Of a DNA stretch of 64,000 nucleotides, positions 9,667 to 18,614 are shown piece after piece. The first letter of the stretch is position 1, and the number at the start of each line of letters is the position of its first letter. A program made the position numbers and the translations under genes. Source of the DNA: CAVUDO01 sp963740255 (lineage in GTDB: Bacteria > Actinomycetota > Actinomycetes > Mycobacteriales > Cryptosporangiaceae); the NCBI GenBank assembly GCA_963740255.1, contig CAVUDO010000002.1:1364001-1428000 (forward strand), in the 5' to 3' direction. A model generated the notes under the pieces. That model was given only the letters and a program-made list of their open reading frames with translations, did no database searches and had not been told where the DNA came from.

Positions 9667-9918
9667 ATGCGTAACGACACGGCCGTCCGACCCGACGCGG
9701 TTCTTCCCGGCGAGCGGGTGCCGCCGATGCCGATGCCGACGCCCGGAACGCCACCGCCGGCCCCCGCGCCGGTTCCCGTGCCTCAGCCCGGCCCGTCTCC
9801 CCGACCGGGCCCGGCGCCCGTGCCCGGCCCCTTCCCACCGACCGAGCCGACACCGGGTCCGCTCCCCCCGGACCCCGAGCCGCAGCCCGGCCCGGACCCC
9901 GTGCCGCCTCCGTCCTGA
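9667..9918 (+). CDS. Small proline-rich hypothetical protein
   Basis: 83-residue open frame starting MRNDTAVRPDAVLPGERVPP, followed by an almost pure Pro/Gly/Ala/acidic tail to the stop. No domain, signal peptide or membrane segment is seen. There is no clear Shine-Dalgarno before the ATG. Low-complexity high-GC DNA can give such frames by chance, so this is a weak call. It sits alone between the DUF2252 and DUF4126 genes. Confidence 0.35.
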   Translation: MRNDTAVRPDAVLPGERVPPMPMPTPGTPPPAPAPVPVPQPGPSPRPGPAPVPGPFPPTEPTPGPLPPDPEPQPGPDPVPPPS

Positions 9919-10004
9919 TCCGACCCGCGCGTACTGCGGCGTAGGCGTGCCGCCGGGTCGTACCGTGGCCGGTGGTGGACCGGGTCGTAGTGGCAGGAGG
10001 CTCC

Positions 10005-10607
10005 GTGCTCGAAGTGCTCACCGGAACCGGCCTCGCGGCCTCGTCCGGCCTCAACGCCTACATCCCCCTGCTCACGATGGGGGTGCTCTCCCGCTACACC
10101 GACCTGATCACGCTGCCCGGCGGTTTCCAGTGGCTGGAGAACGGCTGGGTGCTGATCGTGCTCGGCGTGCTGCTGGCGCTGGAGGTCGTGGCCGACAAGG
10201 TGCCGGTGGTGGACTCGATCAACGATGTGGTGCAGACCGTCGTGCGTCCGACCGCGGGCGGCATCAGCTTCGGCGCCGCCGCGTCGGCGGAGACCGTGAC
10301 GGTCCAGGACCCCGGCGGGTTCTTCAGCGACGCGGCCTGGGTGCCGGTGGTGATCGGCATCGTCGTCTCCCTGGTCGTGCACGCGGCGAAGGCGACGGCA
10401 CGGCCGGTGCTGAACGCGGCGACCGGAGGAACGGGCGCCCCGGTGGTCAGCACGCTCGAGGACGGCCTGAGCGTCGGGCTGGCGTTCCTGGCGATCCTGC
10501 TGCCCGTGCTGGTGCTGTTTCTGCTGGTCGGGATGATGGTTGTGTTCTGGTGGGCGATCCGCACCCGCCGCGCCCGCCGCGTCGCACGCACCGCCCGCAC
10601 CACCTGA
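10005..10607 (+). CDS. DUF4126 membrane protein
   Basis: About 200-residue integral membrane protein of unknown function. The family start LEVLTGTGLAASSGLNAYIPLL is clear. Hydrophobic segments follow at WVLIVLGVLLALEVVADKVP, AWVPVVIGIVVSLVVHAAKA and VGLAFLAILLPVLVLFLLVG, the last followed by a very basic Arg-rich tail. GTG at 10005 is preferred because AGGAGG ends 4 bp upstream and the family start follows; an in-frame start at 9972 is possible. The gene converges with the iminopeptidase gene. Confidence 0.8.
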   Translation: MLEVLTGTGLAASSGLNAYIPLLTMGVLSRYTDLITLPGGFQWLENGWVLIVLGVLLALEVVADKVPVVDSINDVVQTVVRPTAGGISFGAAASAETVTVQDPGGFFSDAAWVPVVIGIVVSLVVHAAKATARPVLNAATGGTGAPVVSTLEDGLSVGLAFLAILLPVLVLFLLVGMMVVFWWAIRTRRARRVARTARTT

Positions 10608-10626
10608 GCGAGATCCGCGGCGTCGG

Positions 10627-11577
10627 CTAACAGCGGCTGGCGAAGCGGTCTGTGGCGGCGACGAGGTTCTCGACGATGCCGCGACCGGCGTCGTGGCCCG
10701 CGTCGTCGACGAGGGTCAATTCGCTGCCCGGCCAAGCGCGCGCGAGTTCCCACGGGGTGCCCAACAGGTTCCCCAGGTCCAGCGCACCCTGGACCAGGAC
10801 GCCGGGGATTCCGGCCAGCCGACCGGCCTCCCTGAGCACGATGCCTTCCTCCAACCAGGAACCGTGGTGCCAGTAGTGGGTCACGATGCGCGCGAACGCC
10901 AGCCGGAACTCGGACACCTGGTAGCGCGGATCAGGTCTGGAGGTCACCGCGATGGCGTCCTCCCAGTCACACCAGTTCCGCGCGGCTCTCGCGCGGACGG
11001 CCGGGTCGGGGTCGTTCAGGAGGCGGCGGTAACCCTCGACGAGGTGGCCGTCGCGGTCGGCCGGCGCGAGCCCGTTCCGGAAACGCTCCCACGCATCGGG
11101 GAACAGCCGGCCGAGCCCGTGCGTGAGCAGGTCGGTCTCGGCACGCCGGCCCGTGGCCAGGCCCGCGAGCACCATCTCCGCGACCCGGTCCGGGTGCCGC
11201 TCGGCGTAGGCCAGTGCGAGGACCGCACCCCACGAGCCGCCGAACACCAGCCACCGGTCGATCCCGAGGTGCTCCCGCAACAGCTCCAGGTCCGCGAGCA
11301 GGTGCCCCGTGGTGTTCGTGTCGAGGTCGGTGTCGGGAACGCTGGCGTGCGGCGTGCTCCGGCCGCAGCCGCGTTGGTCGAACAGGATAACGCGGTAGGC
11401 GTCAGGGTCGAAATAGCGCCGGACACCGGGCGTGCATCCGGAGCCGGGACCGCCGTGCACGACCACCGCCGGCTTGCCGCCCGGATCGCCGCACGCCTCC
11501 CAGTAGACGAGGTTGCCGTCGCCGACGTCGAGCATTCCGTGCTCGTACGGCTCGATCTCCGGATACCGGTCAGGCAT
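10627..11577 (-). CDS. pip: Prolyl iminopeptidase (alpha/beta hydrolase, S33)
   Basis: Releases N-terminal proline from peptides in the cytoplasm. The 316 residues match the S33 family. The oxyanion motif HGGPGSGCTPGVRRYFDP, the family signature DQRGCGRSTPHA, the nucleophile elbow GGSWGAVLALAYAE and the late histidine in DAGHDAG are all present. The ATG at 11577 precedes the family-typical PEIEPYEHGMLDVGDGN; the same frame stays open upstream but that part is non-coding shadow. A GAGG-type Shine-Dalgarno lies just before the start. Confidence 0.9.
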   Translation of the reverse strand: MPDRYPEIEPYEHGMLDVGDGNLVYWEACGDPGGKPAVVVHGGPGSGCTPGVRRYFDPDAYRVILFDQRGCGRSTPHASVPDTDLDTNTTGHLLADLELLREHLGIDRWLVFGGSWGAVLALAYAERHPDRVAEMVLAGLATGRRAETDLLTHGLGRLFPDAWERFRNGLAPADRDGHLVEGYRRLLNDPDPAVRARAARNWCDWEDAIAVTSRPDPRYQVSEFRLAFARIVTHYWHHGSWLEEGIVLREAGRLAGIPGVLVQGALDLGNLLGTPWELARAWPGSELTLVDDAGHDAGRGIVENLVAATDRFASRC

Positions 11578-11660
11578 CGGTTCCTCCTCGCCCGCCCGTC
11601 TCGGTGAGGATACGTACCCCGACGGCCCCGGACCGGCGCCAGGATGCGCGCCGCGAACGT

Positions 11661-12551
11661 TCAGACCATCGCCTCGGCGCGGGTGCGGCAGGTGGCCCAG
11701 GCCTCGGTGCGGGGGTCGATCAGCGCGAAGTGGTCGACGCCGTCGAGCCGGTCGAGCGTGACGGGGTCGCCGGCAGCTCGCGCCGCGGCGGCGTAGCGTT
11801 CGCTCTGCGCGACCGGCACCAGCCCGTCGGCCGTGCCGTGCACCAGCGCCACCGGCACCCCGAGCGGCAGTCGCGCGTACGGGGACGCGATCGCGTAGCG
11901 GTCGGGAACGTCGTCCGGACCGCCGCCGAGCAGCGCCGCCGCCGCGCCGCCCCCGAGCGAGACTCCGGCGACCAGGTCGACGACCCCGGCCTGGGACACC
12001 GCGCCTGCCAGCCGCACCCGCGGCGCCGCCCCGGGCGCACCCGCCGGCAGACCGGGCCGGGCAGCGGCCCATACCGCGAGATGACCACCGGCCGAGTGCC
12101 CGATCGACACCACCCGGCGCAGGTCCAGCCGCCCGCCGGCCGCGTCCTGACCCAGGGTGGCCAGCGCGTCCACCGCCGCCGCCACATCGTCGAACGTCGC
12201 CGGCCAGCCACCGCCGTTGCCGACCCGGCGGTACTCCACGTTCCACGCCGCCCAGCCCCGGTTGGCCAGGTCCACCGCCAGCGGCGTGCCCAGGTCGTCG
12301 CCGTACATCGCCTTCCAGAAGCCGCCGTGCAGCACCACGGCCACCCGCAGGCCCGACGCCGTCCCGGCCGGCAGGTGCAGCGTGACGCGCTGGCTCGGGT
12401 CCTGCCCGTAGCGCATTCTCACGGCCTCCGGAACCCCCTCCGCCCGCGGTGGCGCCGGCGCGCCGACCGTACATGCCACCAGCACCCGGCCCACGGCGGC
12501 GAACGCCGCGGCACGCACCGCCCGGCCCAACAGCACCCGCCTGCTCACCAC
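11661..12551 (-). CDS. Exported alpha/beta-hydrolase (esterase-like), predicted Tat lipoprotein
   Basis: 296-residue hydrolase related to carboxylesterases and kynurenine-formamidase-like esterases; substrate unknown. The N-terminus has a twin arginine (SRRVLLGRAVRAAAF) and a lipobox-like LVAC, so export by Tat and lipid anchoring are inferred. The oxyanion motif HGGFW, nucleophile GHSAGGHLAVWAA, a late aspartate in HGTADGLVP and histidine in GVDHFALIDP form the catalytic set. The start is one of two adjacent GTG codons at 12551/12548. Confidence 0.8.
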   Translation of the reverse strand: MVSRRVLLGRAVRAAAFAAVGRVLVACTVGAPAPPRAEGVPEAVRMRYGQDPSQRVTLHLPAGTASGLRVAVVLHGGFWKAMYGDDLGTPLAVDLANRGWAAWNVEYRRVGNGGGWPATFDDVAAAVDALATLGQDAAGGRLDLRRVVSIGHSAGGHLAVWAAARPGLPAGAPGAAPRVRLAGAVSQAGVVDLVAGVSLGGGAAAALLGGGPDDVPDRYAIASPYARLPLGVPVALVHGTADGLVPVAQSERYAAAARAAGDPVTLDRLDGVDHFALIDPRTEAWATCRTRAEAMV

Positions 12552-12627
12552 GCCCGCCTCCGTCTCAGCCCCCGCGCCCCACGTACGGCCGCCGGACGCC
12601 CGCCGGATGGGTGGTCGGGCGGAGTGG

Positions 12628-14670
12628 TCAGGTTGGGCGCTCGGGCGGCAGACCGTGTGCGGCCCGGACGACGCCGACGATCTCGTCCATGATCGCCGTC
12701 AGCGCGTAGTCCTTCGGGGTGAACACGCGGGCCACGCCGAGCACGCGCAGCCGGGCGGCGTCCGCGTCGGGGATGATGCCGCCGACCACCACCGGCACGT
12801 CGAGCAGCCCCGCGGCCCGCAGCCCCCCCAGCACGGCCGGCACCGCCTCGGCATGCCCGCCGGACAGGATCGACAGCCCGACCACGTGTACGTCCTCGGC
12901 CACCGCCGCGGCCACGATCTGTGCCGGGGTGAGCCGGATGCCCTGGTAGACGACTTCGAAGCCCACGTCGCGGGCCCGCACCGCGATCTGCTCGGCGCCG
13001 TTGGAGTGGCCGTCGAGGCCGGGCTTGCCGACCAGCATCCGGAGCCGTCCGCCCAGCTCCTCGCCGGTGGCCCGCACGCGCGCCCGCACCGCCGCCAGCG
13101 ACTCCGCCGCCTCGGGCGGGACGTGCGCGCCCGATACTCCGGTCGGCGCCCGGTACTCCCCGAACACCTCGCGCAGCGCGTCGGTCCACTCCCCGGTGGT
13201 CACGCCCGCACGCGCGCAGGCCAGGGTCGGCTCCATCAGGTTGGTGCCGTCCTTGGCCGCCTCGCACAGCGCGTCCAGCGCGGCGGCCACCGCGGCGGCG
13301 TCCCGCCGGGCCCGCCAGGCCCGGACGTTCGCCCGCGCGGCCCGCTCCGCGGAGGGGTCCACCGTGACGATCGAGGGCAGCGCACCCTCGCCCGAGCCGA
13401 CCAGCGGGTTCGGGGCGGTCTCGACGTACGCGTTCACCCCGACGACCACCTGCTCGCCCGATTCGATCCGGGCCCGGCGGTCGGACAGCGAGCGCACCAG
13501 CTCGCCCTTCATGTAGCCGGACTCGATGGCCGCCACCGCGCCGCCCATCGCCAGCACCCGGTCGACCTCCGCGCGGGCGCCGTCCATAATGGAGGCCACC
13601 TTCGCCTCGACCACGTGCGAGCCGGCGAACAGGTCGTCGTACTCCAGCAGGTCGGTCTCGCGGGCCAGCACCTGCTGGATGCGCAGCGACCACTGCTGGT
13701 CCCACGGCCGGGGCAGGCCCAGCGCCTCGTTCCAGGCGGGCAGCTGGACGGCCCGCGCCCGGGCGTCCCGCGAGAGCGTCACGCCCAGGGTCTCCAGCAC
13801 GATCCGCTGGACGTTGTTCTCCGGCTGGGCTTCGGTGAGCCCGAGCGAGTTGACCTGCACGCCGTAGCGGAACCGGCGTTGGGCCGGGTCGGCGACGCCG
13901 TAGCGATCGCGGGTGATCTCGTCCCAGAGGGCGGCGAACGCCCGCATCTTGCACATCTCCTCGACGAACCGCATGCCGGCGTTGACGAAGAACGAGATCC
14001 GCCGCACCACTTCTCCGAGCGCCCCGGCCGGCACCTGCCCGGAGTCACGCACCGCGTCGAGCACCGCGACCGCCGTGCACAGGGCATAGGCGACCTCCTG
14101 TACGGGCGTCGCGCCAGCCTCCTGCAGGTGGTACGAGCAGATGTTGGTCGGGTTCCACTTCGGCAGGTGCACCAGCGCGTACGCGACCGTGTCGGTGACC
14201 AGCCGCAGCGACGGGCCCGGCGGGAACACGTACGTGCCGCGGGAGAGGTACTCCTTGATGATGTCGTTCTGGGTGGTGCCGGTCAGCCGGGCGAGCACCT
14301 CATCGGGGTCGGTGCCGGCCGCCTCAGCCTGCTCGACGGCCACCACCTGGTAGAGCGCTAGCAGCCACATCGCCGTGGCGTTGATCGTCATCGACGTGTT
14401 CATCCGGTCCAGCGGGATGTGGTCGAAGAGGGCCCGCAAGTCGCCGAGGTGGGCGATCGGCACGCCCACCCGGCCGACCTCGCCGCGAGCGAGCTCGTGG
14501 TCGGGGTCGTACCCGGTCTGGGTGGGGAGGTCGAAGGCCACCGACAGGCCCGTCTGGCCCCGGGCCAGGTTGCCGCGGTAGAGCGCGTTGGACTCGGCCG
14601 GCGAGGAGTGCCCGGCGTAGGTGCGCATGACCCAGGGCCGGTCCGGCTCCTCCGAGGAGGGATACGGCAT
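12628..14670 (-). CDS. ecm: Ethylmalonyl-CoA mutase (protein MeaA family)
   Basis: Adenosylcobalamin-dependent mutase converting ethylmalonyl-CoA to methylsuccinyl-CoA in the ethylmalonyl-CoA pathway for C2 assimilation. The 680 aa form one chain with the catalytic barrel (start DRPWVMRTYAGHS, then GQTGLSVAFDLPTQTGYD and MNTSMTINATAMW) and a fused C-terminal B12 domain with GKPGLDGHSNGAEQ. The start region matches Ecm better than methylmalonyl-CoA mutase. GGGAGGTG lies 5-6 bp before the ATG at 14670. A crotonyl-CoA carboxylase/reductase is not in the window, but a 3-hydroxybutyryl-CoA dehydrogenase and a cobalamin adenosyltransferase are. Confidence 0.85.
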   Translation of the reverse strand: MPYPSSEEPDRPWVMRTYAGHSSPAESNALYRGNLARGQTGLSVAFDLPTQTGYDPDHELARGEVGRVGVPIAHLGDLRALFDHIPLDRMNTSMTINATAMWLLALYQVVAVEQAEAAGTDPDEVLARLTGTTQNDIIKEYLSRGTYVFPPGPSLRLVTDTVAYALVHLPKWNPTNICSYHLQEAGATPVQEVAYALCTAVAVLDAVRDSGQVPAGALGEVVRRISFFVNAGMRFVEEMCKMRAFAALWDEITRDRYGVADPAQRRFRYGVQVNSLGLTEAQPENNVQRIVLETLGVTLSRDARARAVQLPAWNEALGLPRPWDQQWSLRIQQVLARETDLLEYDDLFAGSHVVEAKVASIMDGARAEVDRVLAMGGAVAAIESGYMKGELVRSLSDRRARIESGEQVVVGVNAYVETAPNPLVGSGEGALPSIVTVDPSAERAARANVRAWRARRDAAAVAAALDALCEAAKDGTNLMEPTLACARAGVTTGEWTDALREVFGEYRAPTGVSGAHVPPEAAESLAAVRARVRATGEELGGRLRMLVGKPGLDGHSNGAEQIAVRARDVGFEVVYQGIRLTPAQIVAAAVAEDVHVVGLSILSGGHAEAVPAVLGGLRAAGLLDVPVVVGGIIPDADAARLRVLGVARVFTPKDYALTAIMDEIVGVVRAAHGLPPERPT

Positions 14671-14876
14671 CGCGCCACCTCCCGCGTCTCGCGACAGCAC
14701 TGACTTTACTTGTCGGTAACTCCGCGGGCGGGTGGCCTTCCTCACCTGACGCCGACACCCCGCGGCTGCGGGGCCGCCGATGCCGGCGGACGGCACCGCC
14801 GCTCCACCGGTCGGTGGACGCCACGCCCGGTGGCCCGATGGTCGCGCCGCGGGGTCCGACCCGGCACGGTAGGGGC

Positions 14877-15830
14877 ATGACAGAACACGAGGCCGCCGAG
14901 GCCGCCATCCGCGTCCGCGGACTGCTGAAGAAGTACGACGGGAAGCCAGCGGTCGACGGCGTCGACCTGGACGTGCGGCGCGGCGAGGTGTTCGCCCTGC
15001 TCGGGCCGAACGGCGCCGGCAAGACGACCACGGTGGAGATCCTGGAAGGTCACCGCAGCCGCGACGCCGGCGAGGTGCGCGTGCTCGGGGTCGACCCGTC
15101 GCGGGCGACCGCCGCCTGGCGCGCCCGCGTCGGCCTCGTGCTGCAGACCACCAGCGACTTCGACCAGCTCACCGTCGGCGAGATCGTCCACCACTTCGCG
15201 GCCTACTACCCGCACCCGTTCCCCGCCGACGAGGTGATCGACCGGGTCGGCCTCACCGCGAAGAGCGGGTCGCGGACCAAGAAGCTCTCGGGCGGCCAGC
15301 GCCGCCGGCTCGACGTCGCGCTCGGCCTGGTCGGCCGGCCCGAGCTGCTGTTCCTCGACGAACCGACGACCGGGTTCGACCCGGAGGCCCGGCGGGAGTT
15401 CTGGGCGCTGATCTCCGACCTCGCCCACGGCGGCACCACGATCCTGCTGACGACGCACTACCTGGACGAGGCCGAGGCGCTGGCCGACCGGCTCGCCGTG
15501 ATCGCCGACGGGCGCATCGTCGAGGTCGCCACCCCGGCGACGCTGGGCGGTCGCCAGCAGACCACGGCCACGGTCAGTTGGGCCGGCCCGGCCGGCCGCG
15601 AGTCGGTCCAGACCGACACCCCGACCAGGGTCGTCGCCGAGCTGGCCGGGAGGTTCGACGGCGAGGTGCCCGAACTGCAGGTCACCCGCCCGTCCCTGGA
15701 GGACAGCTACCTGGCGATGATCGGCGTCGACGCCTCCGGTGGACACCTCACCACGACCGGCGATGCCGGCCCGTCCCCCGAACCCGCCACCGAAGCCCCG
15801 ACCGGCGAGCGCACAGGAGCCACCCGATGA
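14877..15830 (+). CDS. ABC transporter ATP-binding protein (drug-efflux type)
   Basis: 317-residue ATPase of the DrrA-like exporter group. Walker A GPNGAGKTT, signature LSGGQRRRL, Walker B LLFLDEPTTGFDP and the H-loop TTHYLDEAEALADR are intact. The C-terminal extension of about 90 residues is typical of these exporters. It is the first gene of a four-gene operon in which each stop overlaps the next start by 4 bp (here ATGA with the permease). The ATG at 14877 follows a weak GTAGGGG. The cargo is unknown. Confidence 0.9.
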   Translation: MTEHEAAEAAIRVRGLLKKYDGKPAVDGVDLDVRRGEVFALLGPNGAGKTTTVEILEGHRSRDAGEVRVLGVDPSRATAAWRARVGLVLQTTSDFDQLTVGEIVHHFAAYYPHPFPADEVIDRVGLTAKSGSRTKKLSGGQRRRLDVALGLVGRPELLFLDEPTTGFDPEARREFWALISDLAHGGTTILLTTHYLDEAEALADRLAVIADGRIVEVATPATLGGRQQTTATVSWAGPAGRESVQTDTPTRVVAELAGRFDGEVPELQVTRPSLEDSYLAMIGVDASGGHLTTTGDAGPSPEPATEAPTGERTGATR

Positions 15831-16666
15831 CCGCGACCACCTCCACGACCGAGACGGTGCCCCGCCCCTTCCGCCCGAACCCACTGCGGATCGGCTGGCT
15901 CCGGGGCGGGCTGGAACTCAAGCAGTTCTTCCGGGGCCGCGAGTCGGTCGTGTTCGTGCTCGCGTTCCCGGTGATCCTGCTGGTGATCTTCGGCACGATC
16001 TTCAGCCGTGACATCGCCCCCGGCGTCAGCTTCACCCAGTACTTCGTGGCCGGGATGATCGCGGCTGGGCTGCTCGGTTCGAGCTTCCAGAACCTCGCGA
16101 TCCAGATCCCGATCGAGCGGGACGCCGGTGTCCTCAAACGCCTGGCCGGCACGCCCATGCCCAAGCCCGCGTACTTCGTCGGCAAGGTGCTGATGGTGGG
16201 GGCGGTCTCGCTGATCGCCACCACCCTGTTGCTGGCGATCGGCGTACTGTTCTACGAGGTCGCCCTGCCTGCAACCCCGGAGAAGTGGTTCACGCTGGCG
16301 TGGGTGGGACTGCTCAGCGTCGCCGCCTGCACCCTGTGCGGGATCGCGTTCTCCAGCGTCCCGCGCAACGGGAGTTCCGCCCCGGCCATCGTCAGCCCGG
16401 TCGCCATCGTGCTCCAGTTCGTCTCCGGGGTGTTCTTCGTCTTCACCGACCTGCCGTCCTGGATGCAGCAGATCGCCGCGGTGTTCCCGCTGAAGTGGAT
16501 GGCCCAGGGCATGCGCTCGGTGTTCCTGCCCGACTCGTTCGCCGCGGTGGAGAGCGCCGGTTCGTGGGAACTCGGCCGGGTGGCGCTGGTGCTCGCCGCC
16601 TGGTGTGTCGGCGGCCTGGTGTTGTGCCTGCTCACGTTCCGGTGGAGGAGCAGGGAGGACGGGTGA
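15827..16666 (+). CDS. ABC-2 type transporter permease
   Basis: Membrane partner of the preceding ATPase, 279 aa. Six hydrophobic segments are visible, beginning with ESVVFVLAFPVILLVIFGTI and ending with VALVLAAWCVGGLVLCLLTF. The pattern VSPVAIVLQFVSGVFF followed by PLKWMAQGMRSVFLPD is typical of ABC-2 permeases of the DrrB/DUF-type exporters. Its stop overlaps the kinase GTG start (GTGA). Confidence 0.88.
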   Translation: MTATTSTTETVPRPFRPNPLRIGWLRGGLELKQFFRGRESVVFVLAFPVILLVIFGTIFSRDIAPGVSFTQYFVAGMIAAGLLGSSFQNLAIQIPIERDAGVLKRLAGTPMPKPAYFVGKVLMVGAVSLIATTLLLAIGVLFYEVALPATPEKWFTLAWVGLLSVAACTLCGIAFSSVPRNGSSAPAIVSPVAIVLQFVSGVFFVFTDLPSWMQQIAAVFPLKWMAQGMRSVFLPDSFAAVESAGSWELGRVALVLAAWCVGGLVLCLLTFRWRSREDG

Positions 16667-17898
16667 CCCGACTCTTTCCGGCCCGCTCATCGGGCGCCGG
16701 GGCGGCCGGTGAGGCCCCGCCCCAGGCCGACCAGGCGCACTTCTGGGTGCGGACCGCACCCATCTGGCACGTGGTCTTCGGCGGCGGCATCGTGGTCGCC
16801 GCGGCGGCCGTGCTCTACGACGAGCAGTCCAGCTTCGGCGGAGAGGCGCTCGCGCTGGTGCTGCTGGCCGCGCTGTGCGCCTGGTACGCCGCCACCGGCG
16901 CCAGGGCGCTGCGCGGTGCGAGCGACCGGCTCGGGCACCTGTACCTGCTCGGCGCCCTCCCGTTGTTCGCCCTGATGGTGAACGCCCACGGCGGCGTCGC
17001 CTACCTGATGTCCGTCCTGATCGCGCAGGTCTACATATTCATCGACCGACTGCGCTACGCGTCCCTCGCCGCGTTCACGCTGTTCGGAACCCTCGCGGCC
17101 ACGCTGCTGCTCCGCGTTCCCAACCTGCGGGAAGAACCCTGGGAACTCCTGTTGGGTCTCGGCCTCGGCGCCCTCTCGTCGGTGCTGATCGGCCTGTGGA
17201 TCGGCGGCATCATCCGGCAGTCGGTGAGCCGTTCGAAGCTCATCGCACAACTGCGGGAGGCCCAGGCCGCGCTGGCCGCCGAACGGGAGGCGGCCGGCGC
17301 GATCACCGAGCGGGCCCGGCTGGCCACCGAGATCCACGACACGCTGGCCCAGGGCTTCACCAGCATCCTGATGCTCACCCAGGCCGCCGAGACGGCGATC
17401 GACCGCAACCCCGCGGCGGTGCGGGAACAGCTCGGCATGATCGAACGGACCGCCCGGGAGAACCTCGCCGAGGCACGGTCGATGGTCGCCGCGTTGACGC
17501 CGGCCGCGTTGCAGGACGCGACGCTGCCGGAGGCGGTGCGCCGGCTCGCCGCCCGGCACCGCGACGAGACCGGCGTCGCCGTCCGCGTCTGTGTGGTGGG
17601 CGAACCGCTCACCGACGCCGATCACGACGTGGTGCTGCTGCGGGTGGCGCAGGAGGCGCTGGCCAACGTCCGCAGGCATGCGGGCGCCCAGGCCGTGCGA
17701 CTCGACCTCGTCTACGCGCCGAGCGGAACAGCGCTGACCGTGCACGACGACGGCCCCGGGTTCGATGTGGAGGCCGCCGAGCAGTCCGGCGGATACGGTC
17801 TGCGGGGAATGCGGCACCGGGTCGAGCAGAGCGGCGGCGACATGCGACTGGTCAGCACCCCGGACGCCGGCACCACGCTCCGGGTGGTGCTGCCGTGA
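16663..17898 (+). CDS. Two-component sensor histidine kinase (NarL-type partner)
   Basis: 411-residue membrane kinase. About five hydrophobic segments occupy residues 30-185 with no large extracellular loop, so it probably senses a membrane signal. The HisKA_3 box is at ARLATEIHDTLAQGF with phospho-acceptor His225. The ATPase domain has EALANVRRHA and DDGPGFD, then GGYGLRGMRHR. GTG at 16663 follows GGGAGGAC and overlaps the permease stop. Coupling to an ABC exporter and its response regulator suggests control of export in response to membrane stress or a drug; this is inferred. Confidence 0.9.
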   Translation: MTRLFPARSSGAGAAGEAPPQADQAHFWVRTAPIWHVVFGGGIVVAAAAVLYDEQSSFGGEALALVLLAALCAWYAATGARALRGASDRLGHLYLLGALPLFALMVNAHGGVAYLMSVLIAQVYIFIDRLRYASLAAFTLFGTLAATLLLRVPNLREEPWELLLGLGLGALSSVLIGLWIGGIIRQSVSRSKLIAQLREAQAALAAEREAAGAITERARLATEIHDTLAQGFTSILMLTQAAETAIDRNPAAVREQLGMIERTARENLAEARSMVAALTPAALQDATLPEAVRRLAARHRDETGVAVRVCVVGEPLTDADHDVVLLRVAQEALANVRRHAGAQAVRLDLVYAPSGTALTVHDDGPGFDVEAAEQSGGYGLRGMRHRVEQSGGDMRLVSTPDAGTTLRVVLP

Positions 17899-18524
17899 CG
17901 ATCACCGTCCTGCTCGTCGACGACCACCCGGTGGTCCGGGCGGGCCTGCGGGGCATGCTGGCGGTCGACCCCGAGCTCGAGATCGTCGGTGAGGCCGGCT
18001 CGGGCGCGGAGGCGCTGGCGATGATCGAGCGCGACCCGCCCCAGGTCGTGTTGATGGACCTGCGGATGCCCGGGATGGACGGGGTGGCCGCCACGGCGCG
18101 GATCACCGAGCACTTCCCGGGCGTCCGGGTGCTGGTCGTGACCACCTACGAGACCGACGCCGACATCCTGCGGGCCGTCGAGGCGGGCGCCACCGGCTAC
18201 CTGCTCAAGGACACCCCCCGCGACGAGCTGGCCGCCGCGGTCCGGTCCGCGGCCTGCGGCGAGACCGTGCTGGCTCCCCGGGTGGCCGCCAAGCTGGTGA
18301 GCCAGCTGCGGACGCCCCAGGCCGAACGCCTCACGCCGCGCGAGCTGGAGGTGCTCGGCGCGGTGGCCCAGGGCCTGACCAATGCCGAGATCGGGCACCG
18401 GCTGTTCATCGGCGAGGCGACCGTGAAGACCCACCTGCTGCGGGTGTTCACCAAGCTCGACGTGGACGACCGCACGGCGGCGGTGACCGTCGCCATGCGC
18501 CGCGGCCTGCTCCGGTCCCCGTAG
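17895..18524 (+). CDS. LuxR/NarL-family response regulator
   Basis: 209-residue DNA-binding partner of the upstream kinase. The receiver domain has acidic residues at DD (9-10), phospho-acceptor Asp55 in VVLMDLRMPG and lysine in GYLLKDTPRDEL. The C-terminal HTH reads RLTPRELEVLGAVAQGLTN then GEATVKTHLLRVFTKL. The GTG start overlaps the kinase stop by 4 bp. It is the last gene of the operon; a strong hairpin follows at 18578. It probably controls its own operon, but no operator was identified. Confidence 0.93.
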   Translation: MTITVLLVDDHPVVRAGLRGMLAVDPELEIVGEAGSGAEALAMIERDPPQVVLMDLRMPGMDGVAATARITEHFPGVRVLVVTTYETDADILRAVEAGATGYLLKDTPRDELAAAVRSAACGETVLAPRVAAKLVSQLRTPQAERLTPRELEVLGAVAQGLTNAEIGHRLFIGEATVKTHLLRVFTKLDVDDRTAAVTVAMRRGLLRSP

Positions 18525-18577
18525 GCGGGGAGCCCGCGCGAACGGCCGGGCTGACGCGGCCGGGCTGACGCGGCCGG

Positions 18578-18605
18578 CGCGGCGCGGGCGACTGCCCGCG
18601 CCGCG
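18578..18605. terminator. Bidirectional hairpin terminator
   Basis: Perfect 12-bp stem (arms 18578-18589 and 18594-18605) with a GACT tetraloop. It lies between the convergent stops of the response regulator gene (18524) and the 3-hydroxybutyryl-CoA dehydrogenase gene (18615). It is GC-only without a T-tract. Upstream, a 14-bp unit (GGCCGGGCTGACGC) is repeated twice in tandem around 18544-18571. Confidence 0.7.
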
Positions 18606-18614
18606 GGTGTCGGC

